64,000 bases of DNA from Rhodobacteraceae bacterium QY30 (GCA_002356635.1 CP023454.1:1844501-1908500), one strand, 5' to 3'; positions 51,606 through 60,731 are shown, counted from the first letter of the stretch. The notes: a model not told the origin generated them from the letters alone. Numbers and translations are program-made.

Positions 51606-52028
51606 TCAATCGTCGCGGTGGACGCGTTCGCGGCGTTCGTGGCGTTCCTGCGCTTCAAGCGTCATGGTCGCGATCGGCCGCGCATCCAGGCGCTTCAGGC
51701 TGATGGGTTCGCCGGTCATTTCGCAATAGCCGTATTCGCCATTCTCGATCCGGCGCAGGGCCGCGTCGATCTTGCTGACCAGCTTGCGCTGACGGTCCCG
51801 CGTGCGCAGTTCCAGCGCACGGTCGGTTTCTTCCGAGGCGCGGTCGGCGATATCGGGAACATTGCGGCCCGAATCCTGAAGACCTTCCAGGGTCTCGGCG
51901 GATTGTTCCTGAAGTTCTGCCTTCCATGCCAAGAGCTTGCGGCGGAAATATTCCAGCTGCCGTTCATTCATGAACGGTTCGCTTTCGGCCGGCCGGTAAT
52001 CATCCGGAAGAAAGCTTTCGGGCTTCAT
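51606..52028 (-). CDS. dksA: RNA polymerase-binding transcription factor DksA
   Basis: A 140-residue DksA with the coiled coil (MNERQLEYFRRKLLAWKAELQEQ), the acidic-tip region (NVPDIADRASEETDRALELRTRDRQRKL) and the terminal globular part. It acts with ppGpp in stringent control. Only one of the four zinc-ligand cysteines remains (GYCEMTGEPISLKRL then ARPIATMTLEAQERHE), as in the cysteine-poor DksA of other Rhodobacterales. ATG 52028 is preceded by GGAGG. It is followed by a clear terminator. Confidence 0.93.
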   Translation of the reverse strand: MKPESFLPDDYRPAESEPFMNERQLEYFRRKLLAWKAELQEQSAETLEGLQDSGRNVPDIADRASEETDRALELRTRDRQRKLVSKIDAALRRIENGEYGYCEMTGEPISLKRLDARPIATMTLEAQERHERRERVHRDD

Positions 52029-52259
52029 CACTGCGACCTCCTGCAGTCCGGACGTCCGACTGGTCAATTACACGCATCCGGCACTTCTTGGGCGCGGTCA
52101 TTATCCGAAGCCGGAAGGGATGTCCACACGCCCAATACCTTGATGCAGTTTCCAACCCCCGGTAAGACATCCCGGTTCCCCGGCGGTCCCGCCGGACCCG
52201 AGAAATTTCCCCGGATTCCCCGCCCCGCGGCGCCGATCCGGGACAGGCGGAGAGACGAC

Positions 52260-53099
52260 ATGAAATTCACCGGAACCGACGCCTACATCGCCACCGATGA
52301 CCTGACGGTCGCCGTCAACGCCGCCGTGGCGCTGGAACGCCCGCTGCTGGTGAAGGGCGAGCCGGGCACCGGCAAGACCGAACTTGCCCGTCAGGTGGCC
52401 AGCGCGCTGGGCCTGCCCATGATCGAATGGAACATCAAGTCCACGACGAAGGCGCAGCAGGGCCTTTACGAATACGATGCCGTCAGCCGCCTGCGCGACA
52501 GCCAGCTGGGCGACGAACGCGTTCATGACGTGAAGAACTACATCCGCAAGGGCAAGCTTTGGCAGGCGTTCGAGGCCGAGGGAAAGGTTGTCCTGCTGAT
52601 CGACGAGATCGACAAGGCCGACATCGAATTTCCGAACGACCTTCTGCAAGAACTCGACCGGATGGAATTCCACGTCTACGAGACCGGCGAGACGATCCGC
52701 GCGAAACACCGCCCCGTGGTCATCATCACCTCGAACAACGAAAAGGAATTGCCCGACGCCTTCCTGCGCCGCTGCTTCTTCCACTACATCCGCTTCCCGG
52801 ACGAAGCGACGATGCGCCGGATCGTCGAGGTGCATTTCCCCAACGTGAAGGAAAGCCTGCTGACCACGGCGCTCACGCAATTCTATGAACTGCGCGAAAC
52901 ACCGGGGCTGAAGAAGAAACCTTCGACGTCGGAAGTGCTCGATTGGCTGAAGCTGCTTCTTGCCGAGGATCTGGGCCACGAAGACCTGAAGCGCGACGCC
53001 CGCACGATGCTGCCGAAGCTGCACGGGGCGCTTTTGAAGAACGAACAGGACGTGGCGCTGTTCGAACGGCTGGCCTTCATGGATCGCGCCCGGCGCTGA
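52260..53099 (+). CDS. MoxR family AAA+ ATPase
   Basis: A 279-residue AAA+ ATPase of the MoxR type: Walker A GEPGTGKTELARQVA, a MoxR insert (STTKAQQGLYEYDAVSRLRD) and Walker B VVLLIDEIDKAD, then sensor-1 ITSNNEKELPDAFLRRC. MoxR proteins are chaperone-like and work with VWA-domain partners; the likely partner is encoded at 55197. ATG 52260 follows GGAGA. A GNAT, a DUF2927 lipoprotein and a small membrane protein gene sit between the two. The upstream gap (52029-52259) is the divergent promoter region with dksA. Confidence 0.93.
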   Translation: MKFTGTDAYIATDDLTVAVNAAVALERPLLVKGEPGTGKTELARQVASALGLPMIEWNIKSTTKAQQGLYEYDAVSRLRDSQLGDERVHDVKNYIRKGKLWQAFEAEGKVVLLIDEIDKADIEFPNDLLQELDRMEFHVYETGETIRAKHRPVVIITSNNEKELPDAFLRRCFFHYIRFPDEATMRRIVEVHFPNVKESLLTTALTQFYELRETPGLKKKPSTSEVLDWLKLLLAEDLGHEDLKRDARTMLPKLHGALLKNEQDVALFERLAFMDRARR

Positions 53100-53188
53100 T
53101 CGCAATTCAGGCGAAAAATTGACTGGCAAATCTGGTCCGATCCGCCAAGTCTGGTTGCCGAGCAGGTCAACGACAAGAAGGGCCAGAC

Positions 53189-53641
53189 ATGCCTGATGCG
53201 ATCATCCGCCCGATCCGGGCCGAGGACGAAGCCGACTGGCGCCGGCTTTGGACAGGATATCTGGACTATTACGAAACCAGACTGCCCGAGGCGGTCTATC
53301 AATCGACCTTCGCGCGGCTGCTTGGCGGGGATGACCACGACTTCCACGGGCTGATCGCCGAGGCAGATGGCACACCTGTCGGCCTTGTGCATTACCTGTT
53401 TCACCGGACCTGCTGGAAGGTCGAAAACGTCTGCTACCTGCAGGACCTGTACACCGACCCCGCCTGTCGCGGACGTGGCATCGCCCGGGCGTTGATCGAA
53501 GCGGTCTACCGCGCCGCCGATGCGGCGGGCGCGCCGCAGGTCTGGTGGCTGACACAGGAATTCAACTACCGGGGCCGGATGCTGTACGACAAGATCGGGG
53601 TGAAGACGCCCTTCATCCGCTACAACCGCGTGTTGTCCTGA
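53189..53641 (+). CDS. GNAT family N-acetyltransferase
   Basis: A 150-residue GNAT acyltransferase. The acetyl-CoA-binding motif A is DLYTDPACRGRGIARALIEAVY; the fold starts with an IRPIRAEDEADWRRLW motif. It acetylates an amine substrate that cannot be told from sequence. It overlaps the start of the DUF2927 gene in TGATG. It sits in the MoxR-VWA cluster, about 90 bases after the ATPase gene. Confidence 0.9.
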   Translation: MPDAIIRPIRAEDEADWRRLWTGYLDYYETRLPEAVYQSTFARLLGGDDHDFHGLIAEADGTPVGLVHYLFHRTCWKVENVCYLQDLYTDPACRGRGIARALIEAVYRAADAAGAPQVWWLTQEFNYRGRMLYDKIGVKTPFIRYNRVLS

Positions 53642-55005
53642 TGGGCTTGCGTGGAGTGATCGCGGCGGCGCTGGTCGCGGCGCTGGCGTCTTGCGGTGCG
53701 CCCGGCCCTGCCCCCCGCGCCGGCAACACCGCCGCGATGCCTGATGTGGCGATGCGCCTTCCCACCAGCGTGCCGACCCCGCCGCGTCGGTCTAACGCGG
53801 AAATGGGGCGGGACTACCTCGATCTGGTCTTCATGCTGGAAAGCGGGCGCGAAGTGCCGGTCCTGACCCGCTACGAAGGCCGCGTGACGGTCAGCCTTGA
53901 AGGGACGGTCCCGCAGACCACCCGCCGCGACCTTGCCGATCTTCTGGCGCGGCTCCGGTCCGAGGCCGGCATCGATATCCGCGAGGTGCCCGAAGCCGGC
54001 ACGATCCGCGTGATCTCCCTTCCCCGGAAGACCATGCAGAATTATGTGCCCACCGCGGCCTGCTTCGTCGCCCCGAACGTCAGCGGCTGGCGCGATTACC
54101 TTTCGGCCCGCCGTTCTGAACGGGTCGATTGGGCGAGCCTCCGCGCCCGCGGTCCGGCGGCGATCTTCATCCCTTCGGACACCGCACCGCAAGAGGTCCG
54201 CGACTGCCTGCACGAAGAACTGGCCCAGGCGCTCGGGCCGCTGAATGACCTTTATCGGCTGTCGGACACGATCTTCAACGACGACAATTTCCACGGCACG
54301 CTCACGGGCTTCGACATGCTGATGCTGCGGCTTCACTATGCGCCGGAACTTCGGAACGGCATGACCCGCCCCGAAGCCGCATTGTCCGTGCCGCGCGCGA
54401 TCCAGAGGCTCAATCCCCGTGGCGGACCGGCGGGCGCGCTGCCGATGCAATACAGCGACACCACCCCCCGGCGTTTTACCGACGACATCGTGGCGGCGCT
54501 TGGCGGACGGCGCGATACGGGCCGACGCTCGGCGGCAGCGGATGCGACCGGGCTGGCCGTGGCGATGGGCTGGCAGGACAACCGCACCGCCTTCGCACTT
54601 TATTCTCTGGGGCGTCTCAGCCTGTCCGACAACCCGCCCGAGGCGGTCGGCGCGCTGGCCGAGGCGGCGGGCATCTGGGATTCGCTTGGCGCGCGGATCC
54701 AGGTTGCGCATGTGGACCTTTATATCGCGGGCCTCGCGCTTCAGACCGATGCGCTGGCCGAAGCGGTGGCGCTTGCAGATCGGTCGCTGCCGGTGGCGAA
54801 GGCCCATGGCAACGCGGCGCTCGTCTCCTCGCTTCTGGCGATGAAAGCGGCGGCGCTGGCGCGGATGGGCGATGCCGACGGCGCGGGGCGCCTGCGGCTC
54901 GACAGTGCCGGCTGGGCACGCTATGGCTTCGGATCGCAGGCGGCCCAGCGCATGGCCGATATCGCCGAGCTTCTGCCCGAGGCGACACCCCAAACGCGCC
55001 GCTGA
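53641..55005 (+). CDS. DUF2927 domain lipoprotein
   Basis: A 454-residue protein with a lipoprotein signal (ALVAALASCGAP, lipobox Cys at about 18), so probably anchored in the envelope. The DUF2927 region spans about 50-280. It contains HEELAQALG (His191-Glu192), which resembles a zinc-protease helix lacking the second His (Ala/Gln), then FNDDNFHGTLTGFDMLMLRL. The C-terminal half (about 300-440) reads as helical TPR-like repeats. Its role is unknown. It is translationally coupled to the GNAT gene. Confidence 0.78.
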   Translation: MGLRGVIAAALVAALASCGAPGPAPRAGNTAAMPDVAMRLPTSVPTPPRRSNAEMGRDYLDLVFMLESGREVPVLTRYEGRVTVSLEGTVPQTTRRDLADLLARLRSEAGIDIREVPEAGTIRVISLPRKTMQNYVPTAACFVAPNVSGWRDYLSARRSERVDWASLRARGPAAIFIPSDTAPQEVRDCLHEELAQALGPLNDLYRLSDTIFNDDNFHGTLTGFDMLMLRLHYAPELRNGMTRPEAALSVPRAIQRLNPRGGPAGALPMQYSDTTPRRFTDDIVAALGGRRDTGRRSAAADATGLAVAMGWQDNRTAFALYSLGRLSLSDNPPEAVGALAEAAGIWDSLGARIQVAHVDLYIAGLALQTDALAEAVALADRSLPVAKAHGNAALVSSLLAMKAAALARMGDADGAGRLRLDSAGWARYGFGSQAAQRMADIAELLPEATPQTRR

Positions 55006-55028
55006 CAGACCAAAGGAAGAAGACCTAG

Positions 55029-55193
55029 ATGATCGCGATTGCTGGCATGATCCTTGGCGCCCTGATCGGATGGGTGCGGGCCGCGCGGAAGGGCGGCACG
55101 ACGTTCGACAAGCTGCAATGGGCCGGTGCGCATCTGCTGATCGGCGCGATCCTCGGGCTGTTCGTGACGATCTTCGTAGAACGGATGCTCTAG
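55029..55193 (+). CDS. 54-residue small membrane protein
   Basis: An uninterrupted frame of 54 codons from ATG 55029 to TAG 55193. The translation (MIAIAGMILGALIGWVRAAR, then GGTTFDKLQWAG, then HLLIGAILGLFVTIFVERML) gives two hydrophobic segments joined by a short polar turn. GGAAGA lies upstream. It sits 23 bases after the DUF2927 gene and three bases before the VWA gene, which supports real coding. The function is unknown; it may anchor the MoxR-VWA machinery. Confidence 0.75.
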   Translation: MIAIAGMILGALIGWVRAARKGGTTFDKLQWAGAHLLIGAILGLFVTIFVERML

Positions 55194-55196
55194 CCG

Positions 55197-56378
55197 ATGT
55201 TCCTTGGCTTCTTTTCCACCCTTCGCAAGGCGGGCATCCCGGTCTCGCTGCGGGAATACCTGGCCTTCCTGGAAGGGCTGGCGGCGGGCCTTGTGACCTA
55301 TGACATCGACGGGTTCTACTACCTCGCCCGCGTGGCGATGGTGAAGGACGAACGCCACCTTGACCGCTTCGACCGCGCCTTCGCCGAAAGCTTCAAGGGG
55401 CTTGAGACGATCAGCCTGGACCAGGTGCTGGAAGCGGTGGACTTGCCGCGCGAATGGCTGGAAAAGCTGGCCGAACGCGTGCTGACGCCTGGAGAAATGG
55501 CCGAAATCCAAAGCCTTGGCGGCTTCGACAAGCTGATGGAGACGCTGAAGAAGCGGCTTGAGGAACAGAAGGGCCGCCATCAGGGCGGCAACAAATGGGT
55601 GGGAACGGCCGGCACCTCGCCCTTTGGGGCCTATGGCTACAACCCGGAAGGCGTCCGCATCGGCCAGGACAAAAGCCGCCACCAGCGCGCCGTCAAGGTC
55701 TGGGACAAACGCGAATTCCGCAACCTGGATGACACCGTCGAACTGGGCACCCGCAACATCAAGGTGGCGCTGAAACGCCTGCGCCGCTGGGCGCGCACCG
55801 GCGCTGCCGAAGAACTGGACCTGCAAGGCACGATCCGCGCCACCGCCGAACACGGCTACCTGGACGTGCAGACCCGCCCCGAACGGCACAATGCGGTGAA
55901 TGTCCTGTTGTTTCTGGACATCGGCGGCAGCATGGACGGCCACATTCGGCTGGTCGAAGAGCTTTTTTCGGCGGCGCGGTCCGAATTCAAGCACCTCGAA
56001 CATTACTACTTCCACAACTGCCTGTATGAAGGCGTCTGGCGCGACAACGCCCGCCGCTGGGACCGCCAGATCCCCACGGCCGAGGTGCTGCGCACCTATG
56101 GGTCCGACTACAAATGCCTGTTTGTGGGTGATGCCAGCATGTCGCCCTATGAAATCCTGTCGCCCGGTGGCGCCAACGAACACTGGAACCCCGAAGCGGG
56201 CCAGGTCTGGCTGGACCGCGCCCGCGCGCAGTGGCCGTCCCATGTCTGGCTGAACCCGACGCCCGAACGGAACTGGGGCTATACACAGTCCATCGGCATC
56301 ATCCGCGAGATCTTCGAGAACCGGATGTTCCCGCTGACGCTGGACGGGATCGGCCGCGCGATCAAGGCGCTGGGCTGA
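55197..56378 (+). CDS. VWA domain protein, CoxE-like partner of MoxR
   Basis: A 393-residue protein with a helical N-terminal part (FFSTLRKAGIPVSLREYLAFLEGL) and a VWA domain at about 230-390. The MIDAS metal motif is LFLDIGGSMDGH, where the first Ser of DxSxS is Gly, as is usual in CoxE-like members. The middle has GTSPFGAYGYNPEGVRIGQ. Such proteins act with MoxR ATPases to insert metals or remodel partners. It is encoded three bases after the small membrane protein gene, in the MoxR cluster. Confidence 0.9.
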   Translation: MFLGFFSTLRKAGIPVSLREYLAFLEGLAAGLVTYDIDGFYYLARVAMVKDERHLDRFDRAFAESFKGLETISLDQVLEAVDLPREWLEKLAERVLTPGEMAEIQSLGGFDKLMETLKKRLEEQKGRHQGGNKWVGTAGTSPFGAYGYNPEGVRIGQDKSRHQRAVKVWDKREFRNLDDTVELGTRNIKVALKRLRRWARTGAAEELDLQGTIRATAEHGYLDVQTRPERHNAVNVLLFLDIGGSMDGHIRLVEELFSAARSEFKHLEHYYFHNCLYEGVWRDNARRWDRQIPTAEVLRTYGSDYKCLFVGDASMSPYEILSPGGANEHWNPEAGQVWLDRARAQWPSHVWLNPTPERNWGYTQSIGIIREIFENRMFPLTLDGIGRAIKALG

Positions 56379-56425
56379 CGCGCGCGGGCATTGCGCGCGC
56401 GGGTCCGCTGCCCCATATCCGGGCC

Positions 56426-57118
56426 ATGCTGAAGCTGCTTCCTCTGATCCTGTTCCTGGCCTACGGGCTGGCGCTGTGGCATTTCTCGGCCTGGCGGACG
56501 CGGCGGATGCTGGACGGCGCCTCGTTTCCCCTGCGTGAACCGGCGCTTGTCGCCATGGCCGAACGCCTGGCCCGCGCGCTCGAGGTGCCGAAGGTTCCGG
56601 TCCATGTCTTCGACGTGCCGGGCGTGAACGGCCTCGCTGCTCCGGACGGGCGCATCTTCCTGACACGCGGCTTTGTCGACCGCTTCCGCGCCGGCGATGT
56701 CAGCGCTGAGGAGATGGCGAGCGTCATCGCGCATGAGATGGGCCATGTGGCCCTGGGGCATGGCAAGCGGCGCATGATCGACTTTACCGGCCGGAACGCC
56801 ATGCAGATGCTGCTCGCCACGCTGCTGGGGCGATTTGTCCCGGTCGTGGGCGTCTGGCTGGCTTCCGTCCTGACGACGGCCCTGGCCGCGGGTCTCAGCC
56901 GCCGCGACGAGTTCGAGGCCGACCGCTGGGCCTCGGCCCTGCTGATCCGCGCGGGCATTGGCTGCGGGCCGCAGAAATCGCTGTTCCTGAAGCTCGACCG
57001 ATTGACCGGGATGCAGGGCGGCGGGGCACCGGACTGGCTGCGGAGCCACCCCAAGGCCGCGGAGCGCATCGCCGCGATCGAGGCCAACGAGCGCAAGTGG
57101 CAGGATCACCGCGCCTGA
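56426..57118 (+). CDS. M48 family metallopeptidase
   Basis: A 230-residue membrane-anchored peptidase. An N-terminal hydrophobic segment (LLPLILFLAYGLALWHF) precedes the M48 domain. The zinc motif is VIAHEMGHVALGH and the third ligand region is RRDEFEADRWASALL. It is smaller than HtpX (one anchor plus one weak hydrophobic region). ATG 56426 is used. It follows the VWA gene by 48 bases and may be part of the same transcription unit, suggesting envelope quality control. Confidence 0.87.
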   Translation: MLKLLPLILFLAYGLALWHFSAWRTRRMLDGASFPLREPALVAMAERLARALEVPKVPVHVFDVPGVNGLAAPDGRIFLTRGFVDRFRAGDVSAEEMASVIAHEMGHVALGHGKRRMIDFTGRNAMQMLLATLLGRFVPVVGVWLASVLTTALAAGLSRRDEFEADRWASALLIRAGIGCGPQKSLFLKLDRLTGMQGGGAPDWLRSHPKAAERIAAIEANERKWQDHRA

Positions 57119-57185
57119 CCCGCGCCGGCCGCCTTTTTCGTGCGGGATTTGAGACCTGCCCGTCCTTCTTCGTTCAAAACCCCGT

Positions 57186-58313
57186 TCACCCGTGCCGCAA
57201 GGACAAGGCCTCGGTCAGAAGCGCCTTGACCAGATCTGGCGGAACGTCGTCGGTGACGAAGGCCTCGCCGATGTCTCGGGCCAGGATGAAGCGCAGGCGG
57301 CCGTCCTGGACCTTCTTGTCCTGGGCCATCAGCGACATCAGCGCGTCGGCATCGGGCAGATCGCCCGGAATGTCGGACAGGTCGGTCTTCATGCCCATCG
57401 CCCGCAGATGCGCCCGCACCCGGCCGGGAGTTTCCTGCGACAGAAGGCCAAGGCGGGCCGAAAGTTCGAAGGCCAGCGCGCAGCCGATGGCGACTCCTTC
57501 CCCATGCAGAAGCCGGTCGGAATAACCTGTGGCGGATTCAAGGGCGTGGCAGAAGGTGTGACCCAGGTTCAGAAGCGCGCGGTCGCCTTCCTCGGTTTCG
57601 TCGCGTTCGACGATGCGGGCCTTCATGCTGACGGAATGGCTGACCGCCTGCTGGCGCAGCGCCTTGTCGCCGCGGGCCAGCGTGGGTCCGTTCACCTCAA
57701 GCCAGTCGAAGAAGGTGGCATCGCCCAGAAGGCCGTATTTCACCACCTCGCCATAGCCCGCCAGAAAGTCGCGCGCCGGAAGGGTGTCCATCACGTCGAT
57801 GTCGGCCAGCACCAGCGAAGGCTGGTGAAAGGCGCCGATCAGGTTCTTGCCGTGGGTCGAATTGATGCCGGTCTTGCCACCGACGGAACTGTCGACCTGC
57901 GCCAGAAGCGTCGTCGGGATCTGCACGAAGCGCACGCCGCGGCGCAGGACGGCCGCGGCAAAGCCCACCAGATCGCCGATCACGCCGCCGCCGAAGGCAA
58001 TGACGATGTCCTTGCGTTCGACCTTTTCGGCCAGCAGCCATTCGACGGTGCGGGTGAATTCGGGCCAGCCCTTCGTCGCCTCGCCGGCCGGAAGGGTCAG
58101 CGCCGTCATCTCGATGCCGCCAAGGCCCTGCCGCAACGCGTCAAGGTGAAGCGGGCCCACCGTCGCATCCGTCACGACGGTGACACGCCGGCGGCGCAGG
58201 AGGGGCGCGATCTTGTCACCCGCGCGGGCGATCAGGCCGCGGCCGATCCGCACGTCATAGGCGCGGGATCCCAGGTCGACATGGACCGTATCAACTGCTG
58301 CCGTTCCGGTCAT
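57186..58313 (-). CDS. aroB: 3-dehydroquinate synthase
   Basis: The 375-residue enzyme converts DAHP to 3-dehydroquinate in the shikimate pathway, using NAD and a divalent metal. The signature GGGVIGDLVGFAAAVLRRGVRFVQIPTTLLAQVDSSVGGKTGIN region and the HG-containing LHGEGVAIG motif are present. It overlaps the upstream aroK stop by four bases (ATGA). The order aroK-aroB is common in alphaproteobacteria. Confidence 0.96.
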   Translation of the reverse strand: MTGTAAVDTVHVDLGSRAYDVRIGRGLIARAGDKIAPLLRRRRVTVVTDATVGPLHLDALRQGLGGIEMTALTLPAGEATKGWPEFTRTVEWLLAEKVERKDIVIAFGGGVIGDLVGFAAAVLRRGVRFVQIPTTLLAQVDSSVGGKTGINSTHGKNLIGAFHQPSLVLADIDVMDTLPARDFLAGYGEVVKYGLLGDATFFDWLEVNGPTLARGDKALRQQAVSHSVSMKARIVERDETEEGDRALLNLGHTFCHALESATGYSDRLLHGEGVAIGCALAFELSARLGLLSQETPGRVRAHLRAMGMKTDLSDIPGDLPDADALMSLMAQDKKVQDGRLRFILARDIGEAFVTDDVPPDLVKALLTEALSLRHG

Positions 58314-58846
58314 TCCTGAAGCACTCCGCCATGTTCCGACAGCGCCGTCATAACCCGGCGCGCCATGTCGTCGATGGAATAGTCCGGGCGGGACTGAACC
58401 TCAATATCGGCCAGCGCGTAGGTCGGCGCGCGGGCCGCCAGCAGGTCCTTCAGCGTTTCGCGCGGGTTCGGGGTGCGCAGAAGCGGCCGCGTGGTCTTGT
58501 GGCGCACCCGCTGCCACAACAGGTCAAGGTCCGCCTTCAGCCAGACCGAAACGCCGTGGCGGGCGATCTCGTCCCGGTTCTGCGGCGACAGGAAAGCGCC
58601 GCCCCCGGTCGACAGGACGCAAGGCGGCCCGGCCAGAAGCCGCGACAGGACCTGGGTTTCCTTGGCGCGAAAGAACGCCTCGCCGTCGCGGGCGAAGATT
58701 TCGGCGATGGAGCGGTTGGCAGCGGCCTCGATCGCGTCGTCGCAGTCAACGAAGGGCACGGCCAGCAGGCGGGCCAGATGGGTGCCGACCGCGGTCTTGC
58801 CCGCGCCCATCATGCCCACCAGAACCACCGTCTTCGAAAGCCGCAT
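58310..58846 (-). CDS. aroK: shikimate kinase
   Basis: A 178-residue kinase that phosphorylates shikimate. The P-loop is VGMMGAGKTAVGTHLA, the shikimate-binding DCD is in FVDCDDAIE, and the conserved glycine segment is LSTGGGAF. I use the ATG at 58846, where AGGAG lies about ten bases upstream; the longer frame upstream is not credible. It is the first gene of the aroK-aroB pair and is divergent from the 45-residue membrane protein gene. Confidence 0.95.
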   Translation of the reverse strand: MRLSKTVVLVGMMGAGKTAVGTHLARLLAVPFVDCDDAIEAAANRSIAEIFARDGEAFFRAKETQVLSRLLAGPPCVLSTGGGAFLSPQNRDEIARHGVSVWLKADLDLLWQRVRHKTTRPLLRTPNPRETLKDLLAARAPTYALADIEVQSRPDYSIDDMARRVMTALSEHGGVLQE

Positions 58847-59047
58847 CACCCAAATCTCCTGGCCGCCCGGGGGTGTCGTCGCGCAATCTTGCGGCGATCT
58901 CCCGCCAAGGCGGAAACTTTTCCTTCTCAATGGCGTGAACTTGCCGGGAAAGCCAGTTATATTCGGCGCGCACCCGCCCGTGGAAGGCTCTTCCGGCCCC
59001 CGCGGAGAAGAGGTGAGGAAAAATGAGATCGAGGACTGGCAGGACCG

Positions 59048-59185
59048 ATGGCACGTCTTTTCAAGACACTTCTGTTTGTGATGTTCGTCGGATTTCTGGG
59101 GCTTGTCGGCTATGCCTATCTGGGTGATCTTGCACCCGAACCAGCCGAAGTGCGCCAGCCGGTCGAATTGAATGCGGGCAACTAG
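59048..59185 (+). CDS. 45-residue single-pass membrane protein
   Basis: The frame runs from ATG 59048 to TAG 59185. It encodes a basic start (MARLFK), one membrane segment (TLLFVMFVGFLGLVGYAYL) and a short acidic/proline tail (GDLAPEPAEV). AGGA precedes the ATG. It overlaps the next gene by 14 bases, a coupling that argues for real translation. The function is unknown; it may be a partner of the exported protein encoded next. Confidence 0.7.
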   Translation: MARLFKTLLFVMFVGFLGLVGYAYLGDLAPEPAEVRQPVELNAGN

Positions 59186-60731
59186 CCGCCAACTGAGTGT
59201 CGTCGCCTGTCTTTTCCTGTCCGGCACCGCCGCGGCGGAAGAGCCGATGTCGGCCATCGACTGGCTGTCGAAATCGGTCACCACGCCGTCGGCCCTGCCG
59301 CGCGGGTCGGCGGCGGTCGGCCGTCCGGCCCCAAACGAGCCGCCGGTGACGAAGGGCGCCGCCGCCCGGCCGATCACCACGACGACGCTGGACCGGATCA
59401 ATTTGGACGGGCTGGGCCTGGTCCCGGCCGGAAAGTCGGGTCTGCCTTCGGACCTTTGGGGGCCTGCGCCGCCGGCCGAGATCGTCACAGCCATCCGCGG
59501 CGCGGCGACCGATACCGTCCCGGCGATCCAGGCCCTGCTGACCACGCTGATGATGACCGAAGCCGATCCGCCCCAGGGGCCCGATGCGCAAGGCACGGTT
59601 TTCCTGGCACGCGTCGACAAGCTTCTGGACATGGGCGCGCTGGATCCCGCGCTTGAGATGCTGAGCCTGCCCGCCACGCCGCAGCCCGAGGTGTTCCGCC
59701 GCTGGTTCGACGTGGCGCTGCTTCTGGGCGAGGAGGATCATGCCTGCGCGCAGATGCGCAAGACCCCGCAGATCGCGCCCACCTTTCCCGCCCGCATCTT
59801 CTGCGTGGCGCGTGGCGGCGACTGGAACGCGGCGGCCCTGTCGCTGCGCACGGGCGAGGCGCTGGGTCAGATCGATCCGGAGATGGCGGCGCTGCTGTCG
59901 CGCTTCCTCGACCCGGACCTTTACGAGGACGAGCCGCCCCTGCCCCCGCCTGCCCGCATGTCGCCGCTGATCCTGCGGCTGCTGGAAGCGATCGGAGAGC
60001 CGCAGCCGACCGTGACGCTGCCGGTGGCCTTTGCCAATGCGGACCTGCGCCCCAGCACCGGCTGGAAATCCCGGATCGAGGCGGCCGAACGGCTGGCGCG
60101 GACCGGCGCTCTGGATCCGAACGCGCTTCTGGGGCTTTACACCGAACAGGAGCCAGCCGCCTCGGGCGGGGTCTGGGACCGGGTGCGCGCCTGGCAGGAA
60201 TTCGACACCGCGCTGAACGGCGGCCATGTGAACGAGGTGGCATTGGCGCTGCCGCTGGTCTGGGATCAGCTGGCGGGCGTGGAACTGGAAGTGCCCTTCG
60301 CAACGCTTTACGGAGAACGGCTGGCGGCGCTGGACCTGTCGGGCGATGCGGGCGAGATCGCGTTCCGCGTGGGGCTTCTGTCCCCGGCCTATGAGGCGAT
60401 CGCGAAGGCCCGCACGCAGGCCGGGCCGGAGGAAGCCTTCCTGGCCGGACTGGCCCAGGGCCGGCCCGTCCCGCCCGCGCCCGGGCAGTTGGGCACCGCC
60501 ATCGTGCAGGGATTCGCGCCCAATCCTGAGATGCCCGAAGACCTGTTGCGGTTGTTGCAGGACAAGCGGACCGGCGAGGCCATCCTGCGCGCTGCGGACG
60601 ACGTGACGAACGGGGCGCGCGGCGATCTGCGCGCCGTCACCTCGGGGCTGGCGCTGTTGCGCAAGGTCGGGCTGGAAGCGACGGCGCGGCGCGCGGCGCT
60701 GGAACTGATGCTGCTGGAACGGCGCGGTTGA
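59172..60731 (+). CDS. exported protein of unknown function
   Basis: A 519-residue protein with a signal peptide (QLSVVACLFLSGTAAA), a Pro/Thr-rich linker (about 35-95) and a long helical-repeat body (about 100-519) with no motif that I recognise. Three cysteines in the body (CAQM, FCVA) could form a disulfide. The gene overlaps the small membrane protein gene upstream and shares TGATG with xerD. It is thus in a fixed small-membrane, exported protein, xerD order that may be shared across Rhodobacteraceae. Confidence 0.6.
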   Translation: MRATSRQLSVVACLFLSGTAAAEEPMSAIDWLSKSVTTPSALPRGSAAVGRPAPNEPPVTKGAAARPITTTTLDRINLDGLGLVPAGKSGLPSDLWGPAPPAEIVTAIRGAATDTVPAIQALLTTLMMTEADPPQGPDAQGTVFLARVDKLLDMGALDPALEMLSLPATPQPEVFRRWFDVALLLGEEDHACAQMRKTPQIAPTFPARIFCVARGGDWNAAALSLRTGEALGQIDPEMAALLSRFLDPDLYEDEPPLPPPARMSPLILRLLEAIGEPQPTVTLPVAFANADLRPSTGWKSRIEAAERLARTGALDPNALLGLYTEQEPAASGGVWDRVRAWQEFDTALNGGHVNEVALALPLVWDQLAGVELEVPFATLYGERLAALDLSGDAGEIAFRVGLLSPAYEAIAKARTQAGPEEAFLAGLAQGRPVPPAPGQLGTAIVQGFAPNPEMPEDLLRLLQDKRTGEAILRAADDVTNGARGDLRAVTSGLALLRKVGLEATARRAALELMLLERRG

